From: Gordonia sp. X0973
GTDB lineage: Bacteria; Actinomycetota; Actinomycetes; Mycobacteriales; Mycobacteriaceae
NCBI RefSeq assembly: GCF_013348785.1
Contig: NZ_CP054691.1
Location: 1,178,001-1,242,000, forward strand
Direction: 5' to 3'
Length of the DNA: 64,000 bases
Below are positions 44,536 to 53,948 of this stretch, piece after piece. The position numbers were made by a program, and so were the translations under genes. The notes under the pieces were generated by a model, which saw only the letters and a program-made list of their open reading frames with translations, was not told the DNA's origin and did not search any database. Positions within the stretch are counted from its first letter, which is position 1. Each line of letters opens with the position of its first letter.

Positions 44536-45153
44536 ATGATCGGGGCCACCGCGCAGCCCATCGCCGAGGGCGACGAGTTCGACGCCGACGCGCCCGTCGG
44601 CACGGCCGGTTTCGACGCCACCGGAGACGCGTCCATGATGCCGTCCTGGGAAGAACTCGTGGCCGAGCACGCCGACCGGGTCTACCGTCTCGCATACCGG
44701 CTCTCCGGCAATCAGCACGACGCCGAGGACCTGACGCAGGAGACGTTCATCCGCGTCTTCCGCTCGCTGTCCCACTACAAGCCGGGGACCTTCGAAGGCT
44801 GGCTGCACCGCATCACCACCAACCTGTTCCTCGACATGGTCCGCCGCCGCGGCAAGATCCGCATGGAGGCGCTGCCCGAGGACTACGAACGCGTCCCCGC
44901 CGCCACCCCGGACCCGCAGCAGGCCTACGCCGAGGCGAATCTCGACCCGGTGCTGCAGGCGGCGCTTGACCAATTGGCGCCGGAGTTCCGCGCCGCCGTC
45001 GTCCTCTGTGACATCGAGGGCCTCTCGTACGAGGAGATCGCCGCCACCCTCGACGTGAAGATGGGCACCGTCCGCAGCCGGATCCACCGCGGTCGGCAGA
45101 GCATCCGCGACTATCTCGCCGCCAATCAGGAGGAATGGGCCCGGTCGCGCTGA
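44536..45153 (+). CDS. sigE: RNA polymerase sigma factor SigE (ECF)
   Basis: 205 residues. The sigma-2 domain spans [34 protein letters not shown] with the DNA-opening region near [13 protein letters not shown]; sigma-4 is [22 protein letters not shown]. It directs the envelope- and oxidative-stress regulon. Upstream is an ECF promoter and downstream are its anti-sigma factor and htrA, the same order as Rv1221-Rv1223. ATG 44536 with GAAGGGGACG. It may be held by the RseA anti-sigma factor and released by stress-induced degradation. Confidence 0.96.
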   Translation: MIGATAQPIAEGDEFDADAPVGTAGFDATGDASMMPSWEELVAEHADRVYRLAYRLSGNQHDAEDLTQETFIRVFRSLSHYKPGTFEGWLHRITTNLFLDMVRRRGKIRMEALPEDYERVPAATPDPQQAYAEANLDPVLQAALDQLAPEFRAAVVLCDIEGLSYEEIAATLDVKMGTVRSRIHRGRQSIRDYLAANQEEWARSR

Positions 45154-45299
45154 CCGGTGTCGGTCATTCGCCCGGCCGGGAACCGCGGCGGGCGCCGGAT
45201 CGTTGATAAGTTCGGATAAGCTGGCCCAGAGCTTTCGGGCAGTGGAGATCCGCGCAGGCGGGTATCCGGCAGGCAACGGTGAGACAGGCAGGAGCGGCG

Positions 45300-45698
45300 G
45301 TGAGCATTCTGGACCCGGGTCGATGGACCCCGACGTCGCCGTCGCTGCGGCCGAACACCGACTACCGCCGGCCCGGCACGCCCGGCGGACGCCCATTCGC
45401 CTCCACCGAGCACCTTTCCCCCGAGGCCGTCGCCGCTTTCGTCGACGGTGAGCTGGCGGGCGCGGCGATCGGCCGCGCCGAGGCCCACCTCGCGCTGTGC
45501 CCGTCGTGCGCAGCCGCCGTCGAGGGGCAGCGGGCCGCCCGCGCCGCATTGCGCGCACAGGGTGGGGCGATCACCGCGCCCCTGAACCTGCTCGGGCAGC
45601 TCTCGCAGATCCCGACCCGCGAGATCGATGTCAACCAGGTCGCGGCGCGCGTCGAGCAATCGTCGCGCCCGCGCGGATTCTTTCGACGAGGCCGTTAG
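45300..45698 (+). CDS. rseA: Anti-sigma factor RseA, zinc-finger type
   Basis: 132 residues, soluble. The ZAS motif is AHLALCPSC, with His63, Cys67 and Cys70, the three residues that hold zinc and sense redox. It binds SigE. GTG 45300 has GGAG 6 nt upstream; GTG 45279 also lies in frame. The stop shares a base with the htrA start (TAGTG), so translation is coupled. A preceding 146-nt gap contains the near-repeat GATAAG-TTCG-GATAAG of unknown meaning. Confidence 0.9.
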   Translation: MSILDPGRWTPTSPSLRPNTDYRRPGTPGGRPFASTEHLSPEAVAAFVDGELAGAAIGRAEAHLALCPSCAAAVEGQRAARAALRAQGGAITAPLNLLGQLSQIPTREIDVNQVAARVEQSSRPRGFFRRGR

Positions 45699-47185
45699 TG
45701 ACCAACGAAGAGTGGGCCGACAAGGGCGCCATCATCCCCCCGCGTACACCGGCCCGCCCGAACCCGCGCACGCACGCACCCATCTCCCCGCAGACGACGG
45801 CGGTCTTCGGCCGCCCCGACGGCGTCGAGGGCTCGTTCGCGTCGAGTGCCGTCGCGACGCAGAAGCGGCCGCAACCGACCGTCGCTGCGCCGGACCCGGT
45901 GCTGGCCGAGGCATTCGGTCGCCCGGCCGGCGCCACCGACACGCTCGAGCGCGACCCGGATTCGCGGTACGGCGAGGAGCCCGAACCCGAGGTCGACGCC
46001 GACCCGTGGCGCGACCCGGACAGTCCGGCCCGCCTGTCCGACCCGGCCAAGACCCGCCCGGAGGCGGTCGACCCGGTGGAACCGGGCCGCAAGCTCGGCG
46101 TCCACGAAGTCCTCTTCGGCGGGCGCATCCACTGGCAGGCACTGCTGGCCCTGGGGGCCGCGGCCCTGGTCATCGGTTTGGTCGGCAGCCTCGTCGGCGC
46201 CTATCTCGCCGGCGGCGGTTCGTCGTCGACCGGGGAGACCGTGACGCTGCCGGCGAACACCGGCAAGGGCGGCGACGAGCCGCGGTCACAGGTGTCGCGC
46301 GTGGTCGCCGCGGTCGAGAAGGCCGTCGTCGAGATCGACGTGCGCACGTCGGGGTCGGCGAGCACCGGCTCGGGTGTGATCATCGACAAGGCCGGGTACA
46401 TCGTCACCAACAACCACGTCGTCGCTTCGGCCGCCGACGACAAGTCGGCCACCACCGAGGTGGTCTTCTATGACCGCACCCGCGTCCCGGCGACCATCGT
46501 CGGACGGGACCCGAAGAGCGACCTCGCCGTGGTGAAGGTCGACAACGTCAAGAACCTCACCGTCGCGAACCTGGGTGACTCGGACAAGGTGCAGATCGGC
46601 GAGAACGTCGTCGCGTTCGGCTCCCCGCTCGGCCTGGACCGGACCGTCACCTCCGGCATCGTCAGCGCCACGCACCGGGCCATCGCCGAGCCGCCCGGCG
46701 AGGACGGCGACGACGCGGTGATCGACGCCATCCAGACCGACGCGGCGATCAACCCGGGTAACTCCGGCGGCCCGCTCGTGGACTGGCAGGGCCACGTGAT
46801 CGGCATCAACACGATGATCCAGTCGACCAGCGGCGGCTCGATGGGCCTGGGCTTCGCGATCCCGGTCAACGTCGTGCGGCCGACCGCGCAGACCCTGATC
46901 AACCGGGGCAAGATCGTGCATCCGACGATCGGGCTGAATGCCGCATCCGTGCGCAACCAGAAGGTGCTCGGTGCCGAGGTGAAGAACGTCGTCGCCGACA
47001 GCCCGGCCGCGAAGGCGGGGCTGCGCGAGAAGGATGTCATCACCAAGTTCAACGGCCGCACCATCGAATCCTCCGACGAGCTGGCCGTCGCGATCCGCAC
47101 GACGCAGGTCGGGCAGAAGGTCGACTTCACGTATTGGCGCGATGGTCGGACCTTCGACGGTTCGATCGTCCCCGCCGGCGAATAG
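45698..47185 (+). CDS. htrA: HtrA/DegP-like membrane serine protease
   Basis: 495 residues. Cytoplasmic N-terminus of about 145 residues, one membrane helix (about 148-171), a trypsin-like domain with His240 (TNNHVV), Asp275 (KSDLAVV) and Ser356 (GNSGGPL), and a PDZ domain from about 400. It degrades or refolds damaged exported proteins and can process RseA. GTG 45698. It belongs to the sigE-rseA-htrA-tatB operon, as in Rv1223. Confidence 0.95.
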   Translation: MTNEEWADKGAIIPPRTPARPNPRTHAPISPQTTAVFGRPDGVEGSFASSAVATQKRPQPTVAAPDPVLAEAFGRPAGATDTLERDPDSRYGEEPEPEVDADPWRDPDSPARLSDPAKTRPEAVDPVEPGRKLGVHEVLFGGRIHWQALLALGAAALVIGLVGSLVGAYLAGGGSSSTGETVTLPANTGKGGDEPRSQVSRVVAAVEKAVVEIDVRTSGSASTGSGVIIDKAGYIVTNNHVVASAADDKSATTEVVFYDRTRVPATIVGRDPKSDLAVVKVDNVKNLTVANLGDSDKVQIGENVVAFGSPLGLDRTVTSGIVSATHRAIAEPPGEDGDDAVIDAIQTDAAINPGNSGGPLVDWQGHVIGINTMIQSTSGGSMGLGFAIPVNVVRPTAQTLINRGKIVHPTIGLNAASVRNQKVLGAEVKNVVADSPAAKAGLREKDVITKFNGRTIESSDELAVAIRTTQVGQKVDFTYWRDGRTFDGSIVPAGE

Positions 47186-47195
47186 GGAGTCCGCC

Positions 47196-47612
47196 GTGTT
47201 CGCGAATCTCGGTTGGGGCGAGGTGCTGGTGCTCATCGCGGCGGGGTTGATCATCCTCGGTCCCGAACGCCTGCCGGGTGCGATCAGCTCGGGATTCGCG
47301 TGGCTGCGCAAGGCGCGCGAATACGTCAGCGGCGCCACGGCCGACCTGCGCGACGAGATGGGCACGGACTTCGACGAGTTCCGCGAGCCGCTGCGGCAAC
47401 TGGGCGAACTCCGGTCCACCAACCCCCGCACCCTGGTCACCAAGCACCTGCTGGGCGGTGACGATTCGCTGCTGGACCCCCGGACCTACACCGACCAGGA
47501 CTTCGGGCCGTCGGAGGGCGCGGCTGGTCGTCGGAGCCGGAAATCCGCGGCGGAGGACGGCGCGGCCGGGTCGGCCGCGCGCCACGACATCACAGACTGG
47601 GACGCCACCTAG
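47196..47612 (+). CDS. tatB: Twin-arginine translocase subunit TatB
   Basis: 138 residues. One membrane helix at the start ([19 protein letters not shown]), then LGPERLPGA, the conserved hinge, an amphipathic helix and a charged, disordered tail. GTG 47196 follows AGGGAG just after the htrA stop. It is the TatBC receptor for folded proteins with RR signals. It converges with mrp, 15 nt apart. Confidence 0.92.
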   Translation: MFANLGWGEVLVLIAAGLIILGPERLPGAISSGFAWLRKAREYVSGATADLRDEMGTDFDEFREPLRQLGELRSTNPRTLVTKHLLGGDDSLLDPRTYTDQDFGPSEGAAGRRSRKSAAEDGAAGSAARHDITDWDAT

Positions 47613-47627
47613 CGGCTCCCGTCGTCG

Positions 47628-48770
47628 TCAGCCGCGTCGTGCGGTGTCGATACCCAGGCTCATGCCGGCCAATCCGCGGCGCTGCACGGCCAGCTTCTCG
47701 GCGACCGCACGCAGCGCGGAGCCGGCCGGCGAGTCGGGGGCCGACAGCACGACGGGCACACCCGCGTCCCCGCCCTCGCGCACCGAGGTCTCCAGCGGGA
47801 TCTGGCCCAGCAACTGGACGGGCGCGCCGATCACCTGGGTGAGGCGCTGCGCGACCTGCTCGCCGCCGCCTTCGCCGAAGGGATGCATCCGGGAACCGTC
47901 GGGCAACTCGAGCCAGGACATGTTCTCCACGACGCCGAGGACCTTCTGCCGCGTCTGCAGCGCGATCGACCCGGCCCGCTCGGCCACCTCCGCGGCGGCC
48001 TGCTGCGGCGTGGTGACGACCAGGATCTCGGCACCCGGGATGAGCTGGGCGATGGAGATCGCGACGTCGCCGGTGCCGGGCGGCAGGTCGAGGAGCAGGA
48101 TGTCCAGATCGCCCCAGTAGACGTCGGCGAGGAACTGCTGCAGCGCGCGGTGCAGCATCGGCCCGCGCCACGTGACCGGGGTGTTGCCGTCGGTGAACTG
48201 GCCGATCGAGATGAACTTCACGCCGTGGGCGATCGGCGGCATGATCATCTGCTCCACCTGCGTCGGCTTCGCGTCGTTGCCGAGCATCCGGGGGACCGAG
48301 TGGCCGTAGATGTCGGCGTCGAGCACGCCGACCGAGAGCCCGCGCTGTGCCAGCGCGGCGGCCAGGTTGACCGTGACGCTGGACTTGCCGACGCCGCCCT
48401 TGCCGGAGGCCACCGCGTAGACCCGGGTCAGCGAGCCGGGTTGGGCGAAGGGGATGACCGGCTCGGCCTTGTCGCCGCGCAACTTCTTGCGCAGTTCGGT
48501 GCGCTGCTCGTCGTCCATGACGTCGAGGGCGACGTCGATGGCGCCGACGCCGGGGACGTCGGCCACCGCGGTCCGCACGCGGTCGCTGATCTCGGTGCGC
48601 ATCGGACAGCCGGAGGTGGTCAGGTAGACGACGACGTCGACGGCGCCGTCGTCGCCGACGGTGATCGACTTGACCATGCCGAGGTCGGTGATGGGCTTGC
48701 CGATCTCGGGGTCGTTGACTTTGCTCAACGCCGCGCGAACGGCGGCTTCGGAGGGGGCTGCGCTACTCAT
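47628..48770 (-). CDS. mrp: Mrp/NBP35-family Fe-S carrier ATPase
   Basis: 380 residues. An N-terminal DUF59/MIP18-like domain (about 5-95, with TSGCPMRTEI) precedes the ParA-type ATPase with the deviant Walker A GKGGVGKSSVTVNLA. It loads or carries Fe-S clusters. The typical C-terminal CxxC of classical members is not present, which is common in actinobacteria. ATG 48770 with AGAGGGCG. It corresponds to Rv1229c. Confidence 0.92.
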   Translation of the reverse strand: MSSAAPSEAAVRAALSKVNDPEIGKPITDLGMVKSITVGDDGAVDVVVYLTTSGCPMRTEISDRVRTAVADVPGVGAIDVALDVMDDEQRTELRKKLRGDKAEPVIPFAQPGSLTRVYAVASGKGGVGKSSVTVNLAAALAQRGLSVGVLDADIYGHSVPRMLGNDAKPTQVEQMIMPPIAHGVKFISIGQFTDGNTPVTWRGPMLHRALQQFLADVYWGDLDILLLDLPPGTGDVAISIAQLIPGAEILVVTTPQQAAAEVAERAGSIALQTRQKVLGVVENMSWLELPDGSRMHPFGEGGGEQVAQRLTQVIGAPVQLLGQIPLETSVREGGDAGVPVVLSAPDSPAGSALRAVAEKLAVQRRGLAGMSLGIDTARRG

Positions 48771-48814
48771 GTCGCCCTCTAGCTTAGACGCGCCCGCGGG
48801 CGCGGGATCGGCGG

Positions 48815-49969
48815 CTAGTTGGTGATGGCGCCGGGCAGCGGGACGAGCGGTGCCTGCCGGTTCGGCTGGTTGCTGCGCCCGTCGGGACGGTTCTGCGGCG
48901 CAGCCGGGTTCTGGCGCGGGCCGGGGGCGGGGCGCGGCGCCTGCTGCGGGCCGCCGAGTTCGGGCGGCAGGCAGACGATGAAGCAGTCCGGCTTCTTCGC
49001 CTTCTGCTTCTTCGGAGTCGTCTCGGGGGCCGTGCCGTCCGGATCGGCGTCGCGCGGATCGGCCGGATCCGCGGGATCGCCCGGCTTGCGGGGCTTGTCG
49101 CCGGGCTTCTCGGGCTTCACCGGCTTGTCGACGGGGGTGGCGTGCATATCCGGGATGCCCTGGGTCGGCATGACCCCGGTGGAGTAGGCCGCGGCCCACG
49201 CCAGCACATTGGTCACGTAGGCCATCGAGTGGTTGTAGCGGAACACCGCGTTGACGGAGTTGTTGCCGGCCATGATGTCGTTGACCCCGGCGCACAGGTA
49301 GCGGCCCGCGGAGTAGGTCGCGTCGAAGATGTTGTTCGGGTCGGCCTTGCCGTCGCCGTTGCCGTCCGATCCCCACGCCGCCCAGGTGCTGGGGATGAAC
49401 TGCATCGGTCCCATCGCCCGCGCCGCCTGGCCGTTGGAGTCGTGGATCACCTCGTTGCCGGCCAAGGTGCCGTCGAGAGCGGGGCCGAGGATCGACGTCC
49501 GGGTGTTGCCGTATTCGTCGACGTTGCCGTTACCGGCATGGCCCGACTCGATGCGCCCGATCCCGGCCAGCAGGAACCACGGCAGCTTGCAGGCGGGGCC
49601 CTCCGAGGCCATCCGCGTGGCGGCGAGTTTGTACGCCTGCAGCACGACGCCCGGGATGCCGAGCGGGCCGGGCGGAATGCCCGCGGCCAGCCGGAACTGG
49701 GGGGAGACCATCGGGTTGCCGGTGACCTTCGGCGGGGCGAAGGCCGCCGCCGCGTTGAAGTCCAACGGGGCTATCCCGGCGACCTGGGTGACGCTCGCGG
49801 CCTCGTCGGCGGTCGGCACCAGGTGGGTGCCGCCGGCCGAGCTGGAGGTGGCCGCGCCGATCACCATGGCGCCGAGCACGGACGTGCCGAAACCGGCGAC
49901 CAGGATCCGACGACCCGCACGCGGGCGCGTGGGCCCCTGTGCGCGACGCCAGAACGCGATCCCTGTCAT
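48815..49969 (-). CDS. Secreted lytic murein transglycosylase
   Basis: 384 residues. An N-terminal signal or anchor (about 20-45, ILVAGFGTSVLGAMVIGAA) precedes an SLT-type domain with the catalytic Glu in GRIESGH and later MGPMQFIPSTW and YSAGRYLC. It cleaves the glycan strand of peptidoglycan to give anhydro-muropeptides. The C-terminus is a Pro/Lys/Asp-rich tail with CFIVCLPPELGG. ATG 49969 with GGTGG upstream. It corresponds to Rv1230c. An 18-bp palindrome lies 33 nt before the start. Confidence 0.88.
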   Translation of the reverse strand: MTGIAFWRRAQGPTRPRAGRRILVAGFGTSVLGAMVIGAATSSSAGGTHLVPTADEAASVTQVAGIAPLDFNAAAAFAPPKVTGNPMVSPQFRLAAGIPPGPLGIPGVVLQAYKLAATRMASEGPACKLPWFLLAGIGRIESGHAGNGNVDEYGNTRTSILGPALDGTLAGNEVIHDSNGQAARAMGPMQFIPSTWAAWGSDGNGDGKADPNNIFDATYSAGRYLCAGVNDIMAGNNSVNAVFRYNHSMAYVTNVLAWAAAYSTGVMPTQGIPDMHATPVDKPVKPEKPGDKPRKPGDPADPADPRDADPDGTAPETTPKKQKAKKPDCFIVCLPPELGGPQQAPRPAPGPRQNPAAPQNRPDGRSNQPNRQAPLVPLPGAITN

Positions 49970-50001
49970 TTCAAACCACCCCGTTGTGACTGGTCCACCC
50001 C

Positions 50002-50019
50002 GGACAACCAGTGTTGTCC
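50002..50019 (-). promoter_or_regulatory. Palindrome in the transglycosylase leader
   Basis: GGACAAC-CAGT-GTTGTCC, a perfect 7-bp repeat, lies between a likely -10 TACACT (minus strand, 50032-50037) and the ATG. It could be an operator or an RNA hairpin near the 5' end of the message. Confidence 0.5.
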
Positions 50020-50089
50020 AATTTAACGAATAGTGTAACCAGGCTGGAAAAGCGGGCGCAGCCAACCGCGGAATTAGCCGACCGGAGAA

Positions 50090-50611
50090 TTAATCGCGCT
50101 CGGCGTCGGAGACGGGATTCTCCTCGGCCGGCTTCGGCGTCTGCAGGCGGGCCACGAGTTCGTCGAGCAGGTCGTCGAGTTCCTTGCGGAGATAGTCGCG
50201 GGTCACGGTGTCGCCGACGGCGAGGCGTACCGAGGCCAGCTCGCGGGCGAGGAATTCGGTGTCGGCCTTGGTCTCCGCGGCCCGGACGCGATCCTCCTCG
50301 AGCGACACCCGGTCGCGGTTCTCCTGCCGGTTCTGCGCCAGCAGGATGAGCGGGGCGGCGTAGGCGGCCTGGGTGGAGAAGGCCAGGTTCAGCAGGATGA
50401 ACGGGTACGGGTCCCAGTGGTGGAAGAAGCTGACCAGGTTGAGGACGATCCAGACGACGACGATCACCGTCTGGATGGCCAGGTAGCGGCCGGTGCCGAG
50501 GAAGCGCGCCAGGCGTTCGCTGTAGACGCCGATGACGTCGGAATCGAGGGTGAACAGGCTCGGGCGGCGCCGGTCGCTCGGCTGGTCCAGCCGCCGGTCC
50601 CGGCCGCTCAT
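50090..50611 (-). CDS. DUF1003 membrane protein
   Basis: 173 residues with two membrane helices (YLAIQTVIVVVWIVLNLVSF and FILLNLAFSTQAAYAAPLIL) joined by a short loop, then a coiled-coil-like acidic C-terminus. This is the DUF1003 fold, also called the cyclic nucleotide-like membrane family. ATG 50611 overlaps the upstream gene stop by 4 nt. It corresponds to Rv1231c and its role is unknown. Confidence 0.88.
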   Translation of the reverse strand: MSGRDRRLDQPSDRRRPSLFTLDSDVIGVYSERLARFLGTGRYLAIQTVIVVVWIVLNLVSFFHHWDPYPFILLNLAFSTQAAYAAPLILLAQNRQENRDRVSLEEDRVRAAETKADTEFLARELASVRLAVGDTVTRDYLRKELDDLLDELVARLQTPKPAEENPVSDAERD

Positions 50612-51912
50612 CGGCGGTCCCCGGCCGCGAGGTGCAGCGGTTCGCCGGATTCGGAGTCCGTCTCCCGCCAGTCGTCGGGCAGGATCTCGTCGAGCAGGTC
50701 GTCGACGCTGACGGCGCCGAGCAGGTGGCTGTCCTCGTCGACGACCGGCCCGCAGACGAGGTTGTAGGTGGCGAAGTAGCGGGTCACGGATTCCACCGAG
50801 TCCTCCGGGCTCAGATGTCCCAGGTCGGTGTCGAGCAGGTCGCCGACGAGGGTGGCGGGCGGGTTGCGCAGCAAGACCTGCAGGTGGACGCATCCCAGGT
50901 ACTTGCCGGTCGGGGTCTGGGTCGGCGGGCGCACGACGAAGACGATGCTCGCCGCGGCCGGGGTGATCTCCGGGTCGCGGGCGCGGGCCAGCGCCTCGGA
51001 GACCGTCGTCGCGGCGGTGACGATGAGCGGTTCGGGCGTCATCATGCCGCCCGCGGTGTCGGGGGAGTGGATCAGCAGTCGGCGGACCGGTTCGGATTCC
51101 TCGGGGTCCATCAGCGACAGCATCCGCTCGGCCTCGCTCGGCGGCAGCTCGCCGACGAGGTCGGCCACGTCGTCGGGCTCCATCGCGCCGAGGACGTTGC
51201 GGGCGCGGCCGGTGGCCATCACCGAGATCAACGACTGTGCGTCGTCGCTCGGCATCTCCTGCAGGATGTCGGCGAGGCGCTCCTCGTCCAGCGCGGCGGC
51301 GATCTCCTCGCGGCGCTTGAGCGGCAGCTCGCGCAGGACGTTCGCCGCGTCGGCCGGGCGCATCCCGTCCAGCTGCAGCAGGATCGCCGCCACCCCCTGG
51401 CCGGGGAGGTTGAGGGCGGTCTGGGTGAGTCCCTTGACGTGGGACCACTCGACGACGTGGATCTCCCCGCGCCGGGCCAGCCGGATCCGCCCGGCGCGCA
51501 CGGCCACGCGCGTCACCAGCCAGTCGCGGGTCCGACCGCGCTCGATGCCCAGGTCGATGACGGTCATCTCCGCCTCGCCCGACTCGACGAGGTCGGGATC
51601 GGTGACGCGCACCCGCGAGTCGAGTACCTGCCCGACCGCCAGCGCCTCGCCCGGGCGCAGGTGCAGTCGGCGCATGCTCACGGTTCCGGTGTTCAGCGTG
51701 ACCTTGTGCGGGTCGATCCCGGTGACCCGCAGGATCGGCACGAAAATCCTTCTGCGGTTGGTCATTTCGACGGCCAGGCCGAGTACCCGCGGGGGGAGCC
51801 CGGACAGCCGGATGGAGATGACGACGTCGCGGACCCGGCCGATTGACTCGCCGTCGGGTCCCAAGACGGCCAGCCCGACTAATCTGGCCACGAAGACCTT
51901 GCTCACCGACAT
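50608..51912 (-). CDS. PRC-barrel/MgtE-N/CBS-domain protein without membrane part
   Basis: 434 residues. Order: a PRC-barrel-like region (LVGLAVLGPDGESIGRVRDV), a second beta region, an MgtE N-terminal superhelix (AADAANVLRELPLKRREEIA and repeats), then two CBS domains (TPEPLIVTAATTVSEAL, LLGAVSVDDLLDEILP). The transmembrane magnesium channel domain of true MgtE is missing, so this is a cytosolic sensor-like protein and should not be called a transporter. It is coupled to the DUF1003 gene. ATG 51912. Confidence 0.87.
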   Translation of the reverse strand: MSVSKVFVARLVGLAVLGPDGESIGRVRDVVISIRLSGLPPRVLGLAVEMTNRRRIFVPILRVTGIDPHKVTLNTGTVSMRRLHLRPGEALAVGQVLDSRVRVTDPDLVESGEAEMTVIDLGIERGRTRDWLVTRVAVRAGRIRLARRGEIHVVEWSHVKGLTQTALNLPGQGVAAILLQLDGMRPADAANVLRELPLKRREEIAAALDEERLADILQEMPSDDAQSLISVMATGRARNVLGAMEPDDVADLVGELPPSEAERMLSLMDPEESEPVRRLLIHSPDTAGGMMTPEPLIVTAATTVSEALARARDPEITPAAASIVFVVRPPTQTPTGKYLGCVHLQVLLRNPPATLVGDLLDTDLGHLSPEDSVESVTRYFATYNLVCGPVVDEDSHLLGAVSVDDLLDEILPDDWRETDSESGEPLHLAAGDRR

Positions 51913-51971
51913 GGCTCTCAGCCTAGTTCCCCGGTGGTCGAAGTCAGGACAGGGCAACGAAAGGATTCCCA

Positions 51972-52457
51972 ATGCAACCGCAACAACCGGGCCGTGGGTC
52001 GATGCCGGGCCTGCCGACGCCGCCGTCGGGGTGGCCGATCGGCTCGTACACGACCTATGCCCAGGCGCAGAAGGCCGTCGACCACCTCTCCGACGAGGGG
52101 TTCCCGGTCCAGAACGTGACCATCGTCGGCGTCGACCTGATGCAGGTCGAACGCGTGACCGGTCGGCTGACCTGGGGGCGGGTCCTGATGCAGGGGTTGG
52201 CCGGCGGCGCGATGCTGGGCCTGTTCATCGGCCTGATGGCCTCCTTCTTCATCCAGCCGGCGACCTCGGCGTTGTTCGTCGGCGTGCTCGGCGGCATCAT
52301 CTTTGGTGTTGTGTCCTCGGCGATTCCGTATGCGATGATGCGCGGACAACGCGATTTCGCGTCGACCATGCAGTTGGTCGCCGGGCGTTACGACGTGCTG
52401 TGTGATCCGACCACCGCCGAACGGGGTCGGGATATGCTGGCGCGACTGTCCATCTGA
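51972..52457 (+). CDS. General stress protein 17M-like membrane protein
   Basis: 161 residues. An N-terminal ferredoxin-like YflT region (YTTYAQAQKAVDHLSDEGFP) is joined to two membrane helices in the middle (LAGGAMLGLFIGLMASFFI and SALFVGVLGGIIFGVVSSAI). It corresponds to Rv1234. ATG 51972 with GAAAGGA upstream. It may respond to stress but no motif shows the signal. Confidence 0.85.
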   Translation: MQPQQPGRGSMPGLPTPPSGWPIGSYTTYAQAQKAVDHLSDEGFPVQNVTIVGVDLMQVERVTGRLTWGRVLMQGLAGGAMLGLFIGLMASFFIQPATSALFVGVLGGIIFGVVSSAIPYAMMRGQRDFASTMQLVAGRYDVLCDPTTAERGRDMLARLSI

Positions 52458-52484
52458 GCAAGGCCGCCCCGAGGAGGAGCCACG

Positions 52485-53948
52485 GTGAGTCCGCGCCGCA
52501 CCGTACTCGCGACCGTGATCGCCCTGACCGTCCCCCTCGCGGCGGCGTGCGCCGGGAAGGTGTCGCCGCAGACGGTGACCGCGTACGTGCCGGGTAACGA
52601 CGCGGCCGCGATCGAAGCGGTGGCCGCCGGGTGCACCGATGGCTACCGCATCTCGGTGGTGCGCCTGCCCAAGGACGCCGACGGACAGCGCCTGCAATTG
52701 GCGCGGAGGCTGGCCGGGGACGACTCCTCGGTCGACATCTTCACCATGGACGTCACCTGGACCGCGGAATTCGCCGACGCGGGCTGGGCGCGACCCGTGC
52801 CCGACGAGGTGGCGGCCCCGCTGCAGAAGTCGACGCTGGGAGGCCCCCTGCGGACCGCGCAGTGGCGCACCGCCGCGGATTCCGCGCCGCGCCTCTACGG
52901 CGTCCCGACCTGGACCAACACCCAACTGCTCTGGTACCGCACCGACCTCCTGCGGCGCTACGTCAAGCGGCCGAACCCGCCGCGCACCTGGGATCAGCTC
53001 CTCGCCGACAACGAGACGGTGCGCACCGCGGTGCTGGCGGAGAACGCCAAGCTGCCGCCGGCGCAGCGCAAGCCGGTGCCCAGCTACATCATGGTGCAGG
53101 GCGCGCAGTACGAGGGCCTCGTCGTCTGGTTCAACTCGGTCCTGGCCAGCGCGGGCGGATCGGTGCTCGATCCGGCCGACCCGACCCGGGTCACGCTCAC
53201 GGACACCCCGGCGCACCGCGCCGCGACGGTGCGGGCGCTCTCGATTCTCAAAGCGGTCGCCACCGCGCCGGGGGCCGATCCGTCGTTGTCGAACAACACC
53301 GAGGACCCGGCGCGCCTGGGGATGGAGCGCGGCAAGGCGACCTTCGAGTTGAACTGGCCCTACGTCTACTCGTCGATGCGCTCGAACGCCGCGACCGGCA
53401 CCGACGCCAACCAGCAGGTCCCGTTCTTCCCGGAGATGCGCCGGTTCTCCGGTCTGTTCGCCGACGGCGCGCCGACGCCCGGCGCCGCCGAGCTGGCCGC
53501 GGCGAACAAGGTGCTGGCCAAGCGGTTCGCCTACACGGCCTATCCCGGCGTCACCGCCGGTGTCCCGGCCCGGTCGACGCTGGGCGGGATGAACCTGGCC
53601 GTTTCGACGCGGTCGCACAAGGCTGATCTCGCATGGCGCGCGGTGCGCTGCCTGACCTCCATCGATGCCCAGCGCTCCTACGCGTTGAAGGCGTCGCAGG
53701 CGCCGACGATCGCGGCACTGTACGACGAACGGGAGCTGCGCGCGGCCTTCCCGATGGCCCGGTTGCTGCGGCTGCAACTCGGCGACCGGCATGCCGCGCC
53801 CCGCCCGGCGACTCCCGCCTACTCGACGCTCTCGACGATGCTCGCCGCGAAACTGCACCCGGTGGGCGCATGGGATCCGGCGAAGCTCGCCGACGAATTG
53901 GCCGACGCGGCGCGCAAGGCGCTGGCCGGAGAGGGGTTGGTCCCGTGA
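52485..53948 (+). CDS. lpqY: Sugar-binding lipoprotein LpqY-like (trehalose importer)
   Basis: 487 residues, extracytoplasmic binding protein of the LpqY-SugABC importer, which recycles trehalose made free when trehalose monomycolate donates mycolate. The lipobox is LAAAC with Ala at -3, a weaker form of the rule, but Cys22 is clear. The domain is bacterial solute-binding type 1. GTG 52485 after GAGGAGG. It overlaps sugA by 4 nt. Confidence 0.92.
   Translation: MSPRRTVLATVIALTVPLAAACAGKVSPQTVTAYVPGNDAAAIEAVAAGCTDGYRISVVRLPKDADGQRLQLARRLAGDDSSVDIFTMDVTWTAEFADAGWARPVPDEVAAPLQKSTLGGPLRTAQWRTAADSAPRLYGVPTWTNTQLLWYRTDLLRRYVKRPNPPRTWDQLLADNETVRTAVLAENAKLPPAQRKPVPSYIMVQGAQYEGLVVWFNSVLASAGGSVLDPADPTRVTLTDTPAHRAATVRALSILKAVATAPGADPSLSNNTEDPARLGMERGKATFELNWPYVYSSMRSNAATGTDANQQVPFFPEMRRFSGLFADGAPTPGAAELAAANKVLAKRFAYTAYPGVTAGVPARSTLGGMNLAVSTRSHKADLAWRAVRCLTSIDAQRSYALKASQAPTIAALYDERELRAAFPMARLLRLQLGDRHAAPRPATPAYSTLSTMLAAKLHPVGAWDPAKLADELADAARKALAGEGLVP

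Noticed and set aside
48789-48804. Terminator after the transglycosylase gene (CGCGCCCGCGGGCGCG)
   Set aside because: The palindrome has no loop, so only about 6 bp could pair around 4 nt. I saw it but do not call it as a feature.
50608-51912. Magnesium transporter MgtE
   Set aside because: No membrane helices are present, so only the regulatory domains are supported.
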